Shown here in pieces: positions 18,900 to 28,594 of a DNA stretch of 64,000 nucleotides. The notes under the pieces are model-generated. The model ran no database searches. It saw only the letters and a list, made by a program, of their open reading frames with translations, and was not told where the DNA came from. This DNA comes from Betaproteobacteria bacterium (lineage in GTDB: Bacteria > Pseudomonadota > Gammaproteobacteria > Burkholderiales > SG8-39), in NCBI GenBank assembly GCA_022340285.1, contig JAJDOG010000057.1:1-64000 (forward strand), written 5' to 3'. The first letter of the stretch is position 1; every line of letters starts with the position of its first letter. The position numbers and the translations under genes are program-made.

Positions 18900-21554
18900 C
18901 TAGGTGGCCTGTAGCGCCGACCAGTCGCCGACTTTCAGACTCGCCAACTCGGCGGTCACATCGCGCTGCGCTTTCACGGCGCCCGTCACACCCGACATGA
19001 GCGTGGGGTGGCCGATGAGAATCGCGCCGGCCAGCCGGCCGCTGCGATCGACGACGAGCTTGCGATACTGGTACTCCGCCGCGTCCTCGTGGACGATGAC
19101 CTCCTCTCCGTCGCCTTCCGGATTGACGCGCCCCACGGACGCGACATCCGCGCCGACGACCTTGAGAATGGTGAAGGCCACCGGCTCGCGGTAGGTCCGG
19201 TCGCCGCTCAGCGCATTGACGGCGGCCACCTCGCCCTGCTCGGCCGCGACCGGCCAGAGACCCGGGATGCGGCCGTCGAACTCCGCGACGTCCCCGGCCG
19301 CGTAGATGTTGGGCACGTCCGTCCGCATGTGATCGTCCACGATCACGCCGCGCCGCGTCGCAATCCCGCATGCTTGCGCGAGCGCGATGTTCGGTGCGAT
19401 GCCCGCCGCGACGATGAAGACGTCCGCGGGAACCTCGATTCCGGTGCTGAGCCGCACGTAGATATGCCCGTCGTCGCTGCGCGCCACGCGCCGGATCTCC
19501 GTGGAGACCTGGAAAGCGATGCCCAGTCCTTCGAGATAGCGTCGCAGGAGTTGCCCGGCCGGCTCGTCGAGCTGACGATGCAATAACCACGGGTTGCGGT
19601 CGAGCACGGTGACCTGAACGCCGAGCTTGGTCAGCGCGTAGGCGGCTTCCAGTCCGAGCAATCCGCCGCCGGCGATCACCGCCTGTCGGGCCTGGGTGGC
19701 CTGCGCGTAGCGCCGGATCTCCATCGCGTCGTTCGCCGAGCGCACCACGAAGCAGCCCGCTCCCCCGTGGCCCTCGATCTCGGGCACGAAGCTCGAGCTG
19801 CCCATCGCGAGAATGAGCCGGTCGTAGCGGAGCGTGTCCCCGGTCGCGAGCGTCACGGCCTGCGCGGCCGGGTCGACCGCGCTCGCGGTGGTGTTCAGCC
19901 AGCAGGTGACTTCGCGCTCCTCGTACCACTTGTCCGGCAGCAGATAGAGTCCCTGCATCGCCGAGCGCCCGTAGATCAGCCGGGTGATCGCCATGCGGTT
20001 ATAGAGCGGGTGGTTCTCTTCTGCAACGACGTGGATCGCGCAGACGGGGTGGCGACGTCGGGCGTAGTCGGCCGCGGTGATGCCGGCGATGCCGTTGCCG
20101 ATGATCACGACGTCCTTGATGTTCGCATCGTATTGCGAGGAGGTGGGGTACTCGGGAAGCTTGCGTCGCTCGGGCTTGAGCGCGATCGCCACGCGTCCTT
20201 GCTGGACCTTTGCGCAGCAGGCCATGCGGGTGTTGGGTGCATAGCCGAGCCGCTCGAGCGTGCTCTTCTCGTCGCTCTCGGCCGGAGAGAGGTTTTCCAT
20301 GCCTTCGCGCACCGCGATCGGATCGGCGCCGCACACGCCCATCCGGCAGCCGGACTCGATCTCGCCGCCGCAGCCCTCGATCACCTCGAGGAGGCTCTGG
20401 CCGGCGCTCGCGGCGATACGCTGATCGTCGGGCTGGATCACCACTTCCGCCTGCTGGCGCGAGCTCGCGCGCCGCATCGCCTGGGCGGCGTTTTCGCCCA
20501 CGCGCGCGCCCTGTTGCGCGGTCTTCTGGATGACATGCTCGAGAAAGAGGCGCTCGGTGCGAAAGCAGCGGACGATCCATACCAGCGCGATGCCGATCAC
20601 CACCGTACGCAGCGCCCAGGGCGCCGCAGGAGGAATGCTCACGCCCCCGAGCTGCTCCACACCCGACGCCATCGCGGGCGCCACGAACCAGTAATAGAGC
20701 GCGATCGCCGCCGCGCCGAACACGACGGTCAGGCGATTGCGCGGCAGTTTCAGGAAAACATCCAGCACCTGGAACAGGGCGAGGCTCAGCGCGCACCACA
20801 GGCCGAAATGCGCATAGATCTGCGGGAGCGATTCGTCGGTGGACACGGTGTAGAACGCGTAGATGAATCCGGGAAGCGCGCCGGCGAAGACCCGCCGGTA
20901 GCCGACGTAGTGACGGTCGTCGTCGTACTGGTCCGCGAGGTAGGCGATGGAAGGATTGAAGTCATAGCAGTTCTTGGTGCACCCGACGCACGGCTTGCAA
21001 TGCGCGTTGGGAAGCACCGCGAAAGGCGCCTGGCCGTAGAGGCGCTGGACCGGGAGCAGGGGACAGATGCTGCTGCACCAGCCGCTCTTGCCCTTGAAGA
21101 CGAGGCCGCCGAGAAACGCGCCGCCGAGCCCAAACAGCACCAGCGCCGCCGAGGCGACGCCGCTGCCGTCGAATAGCCACTTGCGCGACGAGACCAGCAC
21201 GAAGAAGAGCGCGATGCCCACAACGAAGCTGTACTCGCGGATTTGCGGCGTGTGCGCGAGCCCGCGCGTGAAGCCGGCCATGCGCGGCAGCTGGTTGAGC
21301 GCGGCCATCGGGCAGAGATTGCGCCACAGCCCCGGCACGACGAGCATCACGAGCGGCAGGCTCGGTACCAATACCTGCCAGAGCAACACGCGTCCGCGCT
21401 CCGGATTCACGACGAGCAGCAAGGCGACCGCGAGCGCGGTCGCGATCGAGGCTGCGCGGAGCGCGAACCAAACCCACCCGGGAACCCTGGTCGGGATCTG
21501 AGTGTAGTTCGGGAACGGAGGTCGGGCAGTGCCTGCGGTCTGCGCCATCGTCAC
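18900..21554 (-). CDS. Three-module membrane redox fusion: NapH/NosR-like TM 4Fe-4S module + 2Fe-2S ferredoxin-like module + NirB-like FAD/NAD(P)H oxidoreductase
   Basis: TM segments; CSSICP and CKPCVGCTKNC; CGGEIESGCRMGVCGADPI; VVIIGNGIAGITAADYARRRHP and AVIAGGGLLGLEAAYAL dinucleotide folds; IYAAGDVAEF. Confidence 0.85.
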   Translation of the reverse strand: MTMAQTAGTARPPFPNYTQIPTRVPGWVWFALRAASIATALAVALLLVVNPERGRVLLWQVLVPSLPLVMLVVPGLWRNLCPMAALNQLPRMAGFTRGLAHTPQIREYSFVVGIALFFVLVSSRKWLFDGSGVASAALVLFGLGGAFLGGLVFKGKSGWCSSICPLLPVQRLYGQAPFAVLPNAHCKPCVGCTKNCYDFNPSIAYLADQYDDDRHYVGYRRVFAGALPGFIYAFYTVSTDESLPQIYAHFGLWCALSLALFQVLDVFLKLPRNRLTVVFGAAAIALYYWFVAPAMASGVEQLGGVSIPPAAPWALRTVVIGIALVWIVRCFRTERLFLEHVIQKTAQQGARVGENAAQAMRRASSRQQAEVVIQPDDQRIAASAGQSLLEVIEGCGGEIESGCRMGVCGADPIAVREGMENLSPAESDEKSTLERLGYAPNTRMACCAKVQQGRVAIALKPERRKLPEYPTSSQYDANIKDVVIIGNGIAGITAADYARRRHPVCAIHVVAEENHPLYNRMAITRLIYGRSAMQGLYLLPDKWYEEREVTCWLNTTASAVDPAAQAVTLATGDTLRYDRLILAMGSSSFVPEIEGHGGAGCFVVRSANDAMEIRRYAQATQARQAVIAGGGLLGLEAAYALTKLGVQVTVLDRNPWLLHRQLDEPAGQLLRRYLEGLGIAFQVSTEIRRVARSDDGHIYVRLSTGIEVPADVFIVAAGIAPNIALAQACGIATRRGVIVDDHMRTDVPNIYAAGDVAEFDGRIPGLWPVAAEQGEVAAVNALSGDRTYREPVAFTILKVVGADVASVGRVNPEGDGEEVIVHEDAAEYQYRKLVVDRSGRLAGAILIGHPTLMSGVTGAVKAQRDVTAELASLKVGDWSALQAT

Positions 21555-22037
21555 TTAGCGTACGATGCGCAGGAGCCGCTGGGTCATCTCGCGCAGCCGC
21601 AGCGAGAGGATCCTCGCAAGGTCTGCGACGACATCACGCGCCAGCGCGGGATCGCGGGCGCTCATCACTTCGAGCGCTTTCGCGTCGATACGGAAAAGCT
21701 CGCCGTCGCTCAGCGCGCGCACCGTGGCGGAGCGTGGCAGGCCGTCGAAGAACGACTGCTCGCCGATGATCGAATGCTCCTCGATCGCCGACAGCAGGAA
21801 CTCCTTGCCTTGCTCGGTGCGCGCCACGGCCTCGAGCCGGCCGTTCGCGACGATGTAGAAGTCGCGGCTCTGCTCGCCGGCCTCGAGGAGCGTCTCGCCC
21901 TGCGCGAAACGGCGGTGCTGGGCATACCCGAGCAGCTTCGACCAGCCGGACTCGGAGAGTTGCGCGAGGAAGACCGGCGAGGCCGACTCCGGCTCGCGGT
22001 CCGGATTCTCGTAATTGAAGAACGAGGTGAAGTCCAT
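21555..22037 (-). CDS. Cyclic nucleotide-binding domain protein without recognisable DNA-binding domain
   Basis: FAQGETLLEAGEQSRDFYIVANGRLEA...IIGEQSFFDGLPRSATVRAL (cNMP fold with phosphate-binding RSA); ends ~40 aa later with no HTH. Confidence 0.85.
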   Translation of the reverse strand: MDFTSFFNYENPDREPESASPVFLAQLSESGWSKLLGYAQHRRFAQGETLLEAGEQSRDFYIVANGRLEAVARTEQGKEFLLSAIEEHSIIGEQSFFDGLPRSATVRALSDGELFRIDAKALEVMSARDPALARDVVADLARILSLRLREMTQRLLRIVR

Positions 22038-22163
22038 GCCGCTTCGCTCCTCTCGATGCGCACGTTCGACGCGCATTGCCGCAGACTGCAGTAGGGTACC
22101 CGCATCGACGCTGGCCAAAAAGGGGCCTGGCGCCTAACCTCGTTCTGCGGGACGGGGGCCCCG

Positions 22164-24548
22164 ATGATCTGGCAGAATCGGCGGTCAAGTCTCCGCGAGT
22201 CGTCCCGCTTGGCCCGGTCCCGCAAGAAATCCCCCCCGCAGGCGTCATCACCCGAGCCCGCCGCGCGTGCACGCGGCCGCTCCAGGTACGCCTGGCCGGC
22301 GCTCACGGTGGCTGCCGTGCTCATCGCCGGTCTGCTGGCCACGATACTGTGGAAGCCGCAGGAGCCACCTGCGACCACCGCGCGGGGCAAAGCGGAATTC
22401 ATCGGCAGTCCCGCGTGCGGTGAATGCCACGCCGATGCATACCAGGCGTGGCAGGGCTCGCAACACCAGCGCGCGATGCAGCACGCGACCGATGCGACGG
22501 TGCGCGGCGATTTCAACGACGCAAAGTTCGACTACGCCGGCGTCGTGTCGACATTTTTTCGGCGCGACGGGAAGTTCTTCGTGCGCACGGACGGGCCGGA
22601 CGGCGCGCTCGCCGATTTCGAGGTCAAGTACACGTACGGGGTCTATCCGCTCCAGCAGTACCTGATCGCGTTTCCTGACGGGCGTATCCAGGCCCTGTCG
22701 ATCGCGTGGGACACGCGCGCGAAGGAAGCGGGCGGCGGGCGCTGGTTTCACCTCTATCCGGACGAACGCGTGGATTTTCGCGACGAGCTCCATTGGACGA
22801 AGCGCTCGCAGAACTGGAACTACATGTGCGCCGACTGTCATTCGACCGACGTCCGCAAGAACTACGACGCTGCGACCGACACGTTCAAGACGACCTGGTC
22901 CGAGATCACCGTCGGCTGCGAAGCGTGTCACGGTCCCGGGTCGCGTCACCGTCGCTGGGCCAACAACTCGGCGAACGAGAAAAGCGCCGATCCGACGCGT
23001 GGTCTGACGGTGGCGCTCGACGAACGGCATGGCGCGACCTGGAAAATCGACACCGCAACGGGCAACGCGACGCGGAGCGCCATCAAGCGCACGGATCGGG
23101 AGATCGAGGTCTGTGCGCAATGCCACGCGCGCCGAAGCCAGATTGCCGAGGGATACCACGCCGGCAAGCCCTTTCTCGACTACTACCGGCCCACACTTCT
23201 TTCAGCCGGTCTCTATCACCCCGACGGACAGCAGCGCGCCGAAGTGTACGTGTGGGGCTCGTTCCTGCAGAGCAAGATGTATCGGGCGGGCGTGACATGC
23301 AGCGACTGCCACGATCCGCATACCCAGAAGCTGCGTGCGGAAGGCAACGCCGTGTGCGCCCAGTGTCACTTGCCCGCAAAGTACGACGCGCCGTCGCACC
23401 ATTTCCACAAGGCGGGCGCGCGCTGCGTCGACTGCCACATGCCGGCCGCGACCTACATGGTCGTCGACCCGCGGCGTGACCACAGTCTGCGCGTTCCGCG
23501 ACCCGATCTGTCGGTGGCGCTGGGAGTGCCGAACGCGTGCAACGGATGTCATGCCGACAAAACCGCACAATGGGCGGACGATGCCGTGCGCAAGCTGTAC
23601 GGCCACCGGCCGGAAGGCTTTCAGCGCTTCGCCGGCACGCTTGCGGCGGCCGAACGAGGCGACGCGCGCGCGGGCGCGAACCTCGCGGTGGTTTCGGGAG
23701 ACCTGTCGCAGCCGGCCATTGCGCGTGCCACGGCGGCCGAATCGCTCGCGAGATTTCCCTCGCAAGCGACCCTCGCGGCGCTCCAGCGCGGGTTGACGGA
23801 CGCCGACCCGATGGTTCGCCGCGCGAGCGTGACCGCGGCGGCGGCGCTGCCAAGCGCGCAACGGGCATCGCTCGTTGCGCCGCTCCTCGACGATCCGGTG
23901 CGTACGGTCCGTATCGAGGCGGCCTCGGCGCTGGCCGGCGTGCCCGACAGCGCGCTCGATCGAGCGCAGCAGGCCGGCTTCGCACGCGCCGCCGCCGAGT
24001 TCGAGGCCGCGCAGCGCTATAACGCGGACCGGCCCGAAGCGCGTACGGCGCTCGGAACCTTCTACGCGCAGCGTGGGCGAGCCGCGGAAGCCGAGCGGGA
24101 GTACCGGGCGGCGCTTGCAATGGACCCGCGTCACGTTCCGGCTTATGTGAATCTCGCCGACCTGTTCCGCTCGCAGCAACGCGAGGCCGACGCGGAGGCG
24201 GTGCTGCAGGAGGGATTGAAGCGATTTCCCGAGAGCGCTGCGCTCCAGCACGCGTACGGACTTTCGCTCGTGAGGCTGAAGCGGATGCCTGAGGCGCTCG
24301 ACGCGCTGGCGCGATCGGTGGGGCTCGCGCCCGACGACGCGCGCTTCGCGTACGTTTACGCGGTGGCGTTGAACTCGAGCGGGAACACGCGCGCGGCGCT
24401 CGCGGAGATCGATCGCGCCCTCGCGCGGCATCCCGATGATCGCGATCTCCTCAACGCGGGCGCGGCGTTCGCGCGCGACTCGGGAAACAGCGCTGCGATG
24501 GCCCGGTATATGAAGCGGCTTGCGGCGCTACCCGGCGCGCAACGCTGA
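22164..24548 (+). CDS. Membrane-anchored octaheme c-type cytochrome with HEAT-like and TPR C-terminal region
   Basis: Eight CXXCH motifs: CGECH, CADCH, CEACH, CAQCH, CSDCH, CAQCH, CVDCH, CNGCH; N-terminal TM; TPR-like helices. Exact start uncertain. Confidence 0.87.
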   Translation: MIWQNRRSSLRESSRLARSRKKSPPQASSPEPAARARGRSRYAWPALTVAAVLIAGLLATILWKPQEPPATTARGKAEFIGSPACGECHADAYQAWQGSQHQRAMQHATDATVRGDFNDAKFDYAGVVSTFFRRDGKFFVRTDGPDGALADFEVKYTYGVYPLQQYLIAFPDGRIQALSIAWDTRAKEAGGGRWFHLYPDERVDFRDELHWTKRSQNWNYMCADCHSTDVRKNYDAATDTFKTTWSEITVGCEACHGPGSRHRRWANNSANEKSADPTRGLTVALDERHGATWKIDTATGNATRSAIKRTDREIEVCAQCHARRSQIAEGYHAGKPFLDYYRPTLLSAGLYHPDGQQRAEVYVWGSFLQSKMYRAGVTCSDCHDPHTQKLRAEGNAVCAQCHLPAKYDAPSHHFHKAGARCVDCHMPAATYMVVDPRRDHSLRVPRPDLSVALGVPNACNGCHADKTAQWADDAVRKLYGHRPEGFQRFAGTLAAAERGDARAGANLAVVSGDLSQPAIARATAAESLARFPSQATLAALQRGLTDADPMVRRASVTAAAALPSAQRASLVAPLLDDPVRTVRIEAASALAGVPDSALDRAQQAGFARAAAEFEAAQRYNADRPEARTALGTFYAQRGRAAEAEREYRAALAMDPRHVPAYVNLADLFRSQQREADAEAVLQEGLKRFPESAALQHAYGLSLVRLKRMPEALDALARSVGLAPDDARFAYVYAVALNSSGNTRAALAEIDRALARHPDDRDLLNAGAAFARDSGNSAAMARYMKRLAALPGAQR

Positions 24549-24611
24549 GCCGGGGTGTAATGCCGGATAATCGCGGGATCGTCGCGCGATTGCAGCCGAA
24601 AGGGGAGCCTG

Positions 24612-27197
24612 ATGGCCGACGCTCGATCGCCGGATATCGAGACCGTTCCTACAGATCTCTCGCTCCGTGCAGGCACCGGGAAGGCGCGAGGCTATGCGCG
24701 TCTCGCGCTCGCGATCCTGCTGATCTGTGCGGGGTACTACGTCACCGGTGTCGTCGCGCTCTCGCTGCGGCTCGAGCCCGGGGGCATCTCCACCATCTGG
24801 TTGCCGCACGGCATTCTGCTGGCGGCGCTGATTCTCACGCCGCTACGCTACTGGTGGCTGGTGCTCGCCGCATTGCTGCCCGTACACCTGCTTCTCACGG
24901 CCCGCTTCCAAGGCGCCGTTCCGCTCGAAATCATGCTCATTCAGTTCGGCGGCAACGCCGCACAGTCGTTGCTCGGAGCGATCGCCGTGAGACGTCTCAT
25001 CGGCACGCCGCCACGGCTGGACGTATTTCGAAACATGATCGTCTTCGTTGTCCTCGGCGTGATCCTTCCCGCGCTGGTCGTCTCCGTGGCCGTGGCAGGG
25101 CTGTTCGAGATCTCGGGGTGGGTCGACGAGTTCGGGCTCGCCTGGCATCGGCGGACGTTGACCGGCATCTGTGGGGCGCTGTTGCTCGCACCGTTCATCA
25201 TCGGAGTGGCCGCCGGGGGGGCGGGAGCTATCAGAGGGCTGCCGCTGCGGCGCCTGCTGGAATACGCCGGTATCACGATCGGCGTCATCGCGCTGGAACT
25301 GCCCGCGGGCAACGTGATTTGGGATCTCGCGAGCCAGCAAGCGCTGCTCTTCGCGCCGCTTCCCCTGCTTCTGTGGACGGCGGTCCGCTTCGGGCCGACC
25401 GGCCTCACTCCGCAGCTGCTGATCGTCGCGCTTGCGGCGCTTACAGCGACGAAGGTCGGACACGGACCGTTCTTGGCCGAAACGACTGCCGAAAGCGTGC
25501 TTTCCGTGCAGGCGTTTCTGTTGTCGATCGCGGTCCCGAAGCTGTTGCTGGCGGCCCTGGTCGCCGACCGGGATCGGTCCGCGCGCGCGCTCGACGAGCG
25601 ACTCAACTTCGAGCGGCTGGTCTCCGGGGTGTCCGCCAGCCTGATCAATCCCCCGCAGGACAAGCTCGACGAGGAGGTTGGCGAGGCGCTGGGCAAGGTG
25701 GTTGACGCCATGAAGCTCGACCGTTGCTCGGTGTTCCAGTACTTGCCGATGCAGCACGGCTGCCGGATCACGCACAGTGCCGAATCGGCCGAGAGCCCGC
25801 CCTTGCGGCGCGAGATGGCCGAGGCGGAGCTCCCCTGGATGCTCAGGCAACTGCGGGCCGGCAGGACCTTGGTGCTGAACGATGTCGATCGCGACTTGCC
25901 GGCCGAGGCGACTGCCGAGCGCCGTTATGCCGCAGACTACCGCTCGCGGTCCTGGCTCACGGTTCCGGTGTCGGTCGGCAACGAGCTGGTAAACGCCGTG
26001 TCATTTCACAGCATCAAACGGCGGGAGTGGACCCCCGATCTCGTGGCGCGTCTGCAGTTGCTGGCGGAGATCTTTGTTTCATCGTTGACGAGCAAGCAGG
26101 CCAAGGAGGCGCTTCACGCAAGCGAGGAACGCTACCGCGAGGTCGTCGAGAGCCAGACCGAGCTGGTGTGCCGCTACCTGCCGGACACCACGCTGACCTT
26201 CGTCAACAATGCCTACTGCCGATTCTTCGGCCGCCGGCGCGAGGAGCTCATCGGACGCAAGTTTCTCGAGCTGATCCCGGAAGCGGCTCACCCGGCGGTG
26301 TTGGGTCAGGTCGACTCGCTCGTCAGAGAGCCGCGCGTGCACACCTACGATCACGAGGTGATGCGCGCGGACGGGACCATCGGCTGGCAGCAGTGGGTGG
26401 ACTCGGCGATCGTCGGTGCCGACGGTCGCGTGACGGAGTTGCAGGGCATCGGTCGGGACATCACCGACCGCAAGCGTGCGGAGGAGGCGACCCAGCGGCT
26501 TGCGCATGCGTCGCGACTCGCGGTGATGGGCGAGCTGACGGCATCGATCGCTCACGAGATCAACCAGCCGCTCAATGCGATCCTCAACAACGCCGACGCC
26601 GCCGAACTGCTTCTCGAGACGGGCTCGGGGCGATTAGACGAAGTGCAGCGGATCCTGGCCGACATCCGCAGGGACGACCTGCGGGCGAGCGAGGTGATCC
26701 GGCGCATTCGCGCACTGTTGCGGAATCGTCCCTTGGACCGCCAGCCGGTCGACCTGAACGATGTGGCGGCCAGCATGCTTCAGCTGGTCGGCAACGACGC
26801 GTCGAAGCGGGGGATCCGGGTGGAGACCGAGCTCGAGCCGGGCCTGCCGGCGGTGCTCGGCGACGGGGTGCACCTGCAACAGGTGCTGCTCAATCTCGTC
26901 CTGAACGGCATGGACGCGATGACCGACGTGCCCGAACCACGACGCCGACTCTCGGTGCGCGTCGCGCGCGAGGGCGGTGGAGTGGAGATCGCCGTGAGCG
27001 ACTGGGGCAACGGAGTCGACCCGAGCAGGATGCCGATGCTTTTCGACTCCTTCTTCACGACGAAGGAGGACGGAATGGGTCTGGGATTGTCCATCGCCCG
27101 ATCCATCGTCGAAGCGCACGGCGGACGAATCTGGGCGGAGAACCGCGCCGAAGGCGGAGCGACGTTCCGTTTCTCGGTGCCGATCGAGCCCGCATGA
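24612..27197 (+). CDS. MASE1-type sensor histidine kinase (MASE1-GAF-PAS-HisKA-HATPase)
   Basis: N-terminal multi-TM with GGISTIWLPHGILLA; GAF and PAS regions; ELTASIAHEINQPLNAIL H-box; GMGLGLSIARSIVEAHGG. Confidence 0.88.
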   Translation: MADARSPDIETVPTDLSLRAGTGKARGYARLALAILLICAGYYVTGVVALSLRLEPGGISTIWLPHGILLAALILTPLRYWWLVLAALLPVHLLLTARFQGAVPLEIMLIQFGGNAAQSLLGAIAVRRLIGTPPRLDVFRNMIVFVVLGVILPALVVSVAVAGLFEISGWVDEFGLAWHRRTLTGICGALLLAPFIIGVAAGGAGAIRGLPLRRLLEYAGITIGVIALELPAGNVIWDLASQQALLFAPLPLLLWTAVRFGPTGLTPQLLIVALAALTATKVGHGPFLAETTAESVLSVQAFLLSIAVPKLLLAALVADRDRSARALDERLNFERLVSGVSASLINPPQDKLDEEVGEALGKVVDAMKLDRCSVFQYLPMQHGCRITHSAESAESPPLRREMAEAELPWMLRQLRAGRTLVLNDVDRDLPAEATAERRYAADYRSRSWLTVPVSVGNELVNAVSFHSIKRREWTPDLVARLQLLAEIFVSSLTSKQAKEALHASEERYREVVESQTELVCRYLPDTTLTFVNNAYCRFFGRRREELIGRKFLELIPEAAHPAVLGQVDSLVREPRVHTYDHEVMRADGTIGWQQWVDSAIVGADGRVTELQGIGRDITDRKRAEEATQRLAHASRLAVMGELTASIAHEINQPLNAILNNADAAELLLETGSGRLDEVQRILADIRRDDLRASEVIRRIRALLRNRPLDRQPVDLNDVAASMLQLVGNDASKRGIRVETELEPGLPAVLGDGVHLQQVLLNLVLNGMDAMTDVPEPRRRLSVRVAREGGGVEIAVSDWGNGVDPSRMPMLFDSFFTTKEDGMGLGLSIARSIVEAHGGRIWAENRAEGGATFRFSVPIEPA

Positions 27198-27823
27198 CCG
27201 AGCGTGGACCCGTCGTCCACGTCGTGGATGACGACAACTCTGTGCGGACCGGGGTCGTGCGCCTGCTGAAAGCCGCCGGCTACGAGGCCCGGGGCTACAG
27301 TTCCGCGGGCGAGTTCCTGCTGAACCGATCGGAAGAGAACGGCCCCGGCTGCGTGGTCCTCGATGTCCGGATGCCGGGCCCGAGCGGCCTCGAGCTGCAG
27401 GATGCGCTTGCCCGGCTCGAGGTGCCGCTGCCGATTGTCTTTCTTACCGGCCATGGAGACATTCCGATGAGCGTGCGCGCGATGAAGGCCGGGGCGATCG
27501 ATTTTCTCACCAAGCCGGTGAGCCGCGAGGCGCTCCTCGGCGCCGTGAAAAACGCGCTTGCGCGCGGTGCGGCGACGAGGGCGGCCCGAGCGCTTGCTCA
27601 GACGTTGCGCACGCGCTACGAGACGCTGACGCCGCGTGAGCGCGAAGTCTTTGCCGGTGTCGTCGCCGGTAAGCTGAACAAGGAGATCGCCTACGAGCTG
27701 GGCACCGCGGAGCGCACGATCAAGGCGCACCGCGCACAGGTGATGGAGAAAATGCAGGTTGCCTCCGTTGCCGAGCTCGTCCACGTCGCGGAACAGCTGC
27801 GCGAGGGATCGGCGCACTCGTAG
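27194..27823 (+). CDS. FixJ/NarL-type response regulator
   Basis: VVHVVDDDNSVRTGV, LDVRMPGPSGLEL, FLTGHGDIPMSVRAMKAGAIDFLTKPV, TPREREVFAGVVAGKLNKEIAYELGTAERTIKAHRA; ATGA overlap with kinase stop. Confidence 0.9.
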   Translation: MTERGPVVHVVDDDNSVRTGVVRLLKAAGYEARGYSSAGEFLLNRSEENGPGCVVLDVRMPGPSGLELQDALARLEVPLPIVFLTGHGDIPMSVRAMKAGAIDFLTKPVSREALLGAVKNALARGAATRAARALAQTLRTRYETLTPREREVFAGVVAGKLNKEIAYELGTAERTIKAHRAQVMEKMQVASVAELVHVAEQLREGSAHS

Positions 27824-28045
27824 GATTTCCTGTTTCTGAGATTCCAGCGCTCACCTGGGCGGCGCTGCCGTCGTATTCCGCGCCTCCGCGGGCCGTCATG
27901 CCCGTCGGCGCGCGACGACACCGGCACCAAAGGGCAATAAGGCCTATGCACCAAGATCCGATTCCCGGCCTGCGGTGGTAAGACCATCATTTCCCGCGTT
28001 GGCCCCGGCGTCTTGTGACCCAGCCGCAGCACGAAAGCACATTGG

Positions 28046-28423
28046 ATGCCGGAAGAGGTGGGAGCAATCGTTGTCGTGGAAGACGACGCCAGTTCCAGGC
28101 GAGCGTTCGAGAGGATGCTCAATGCGGCGGGGTTCAAGACGGAAGGATTTGCGTCGGCCGAATCGCTGCTCGCGACCGACGCGGCGTCCCGTGCGGCGTG
28201 CTTGGTATTCGACGTTCGCCTGCCCGGCCTGTCGGGCTTCGAGCTCCGTCGCGAGCTCGCTCGCTCCGGTTCCGGGCAGCCGCCCGTCATCTTCATCACG
28301 GCGCACGACGACCCCGCTGTGCGTGAGCAAGCCGCGGCGCTGGGCGCGGCCGCGTATCTGCCGAAGCCGTTCGCGGGCCGAACGCTCGTGGAGACGGTGG
28401 CCCGAGTCGTTGGTGTGGGATGA
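28046..28423 (+). CDS. Stand-alone receiver-domain protein
   Basis: AIVVVEDDASSRRAFERML, CLVFDVRLPGLSGFEL, FITAHDD, LPKPF; no output domain. Confidence 0.82.
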   Translation: MPEEVGAIVVVEDDASSRRAFERMLNAAGFKTEGFASAESLLATDAASRAACLVFDVRLPGLSGFELRRELARSGSGQPPVIFITAHDDPAVREQAAALGAAAYLPKPFAGRTLVETVARVVGVG

Positions 28424-28594
28424 GATGAATGGCGCCGCGGAGTTCCGATCTCGAGATCGAGACGCAACCGGCATGAGAGAAAGGTCGCAATCGTGAGCCA
28501 CGACATCCCCGCCAAGTCCAGGCTGCTTCCGACGATCCCGGTCACGAGCCCGCAGTTCGTCTACCGTCGGGCCCGCGAGACCGACGTGCGGATT

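Noticed and set aside
19767-21176. 469-aa plus-strand ORF antisense to the redox fusion
   Set aside because: Antisense shadow of a strongly motif-supported gene.
25724-27823. 699-aa ORF suggesting a novel fusion to the response regulator
   Set aside because: N-terminal part is a shadow frame of the MASE1 kinase; only the region from 27194 (FixJ-type RR) is real.
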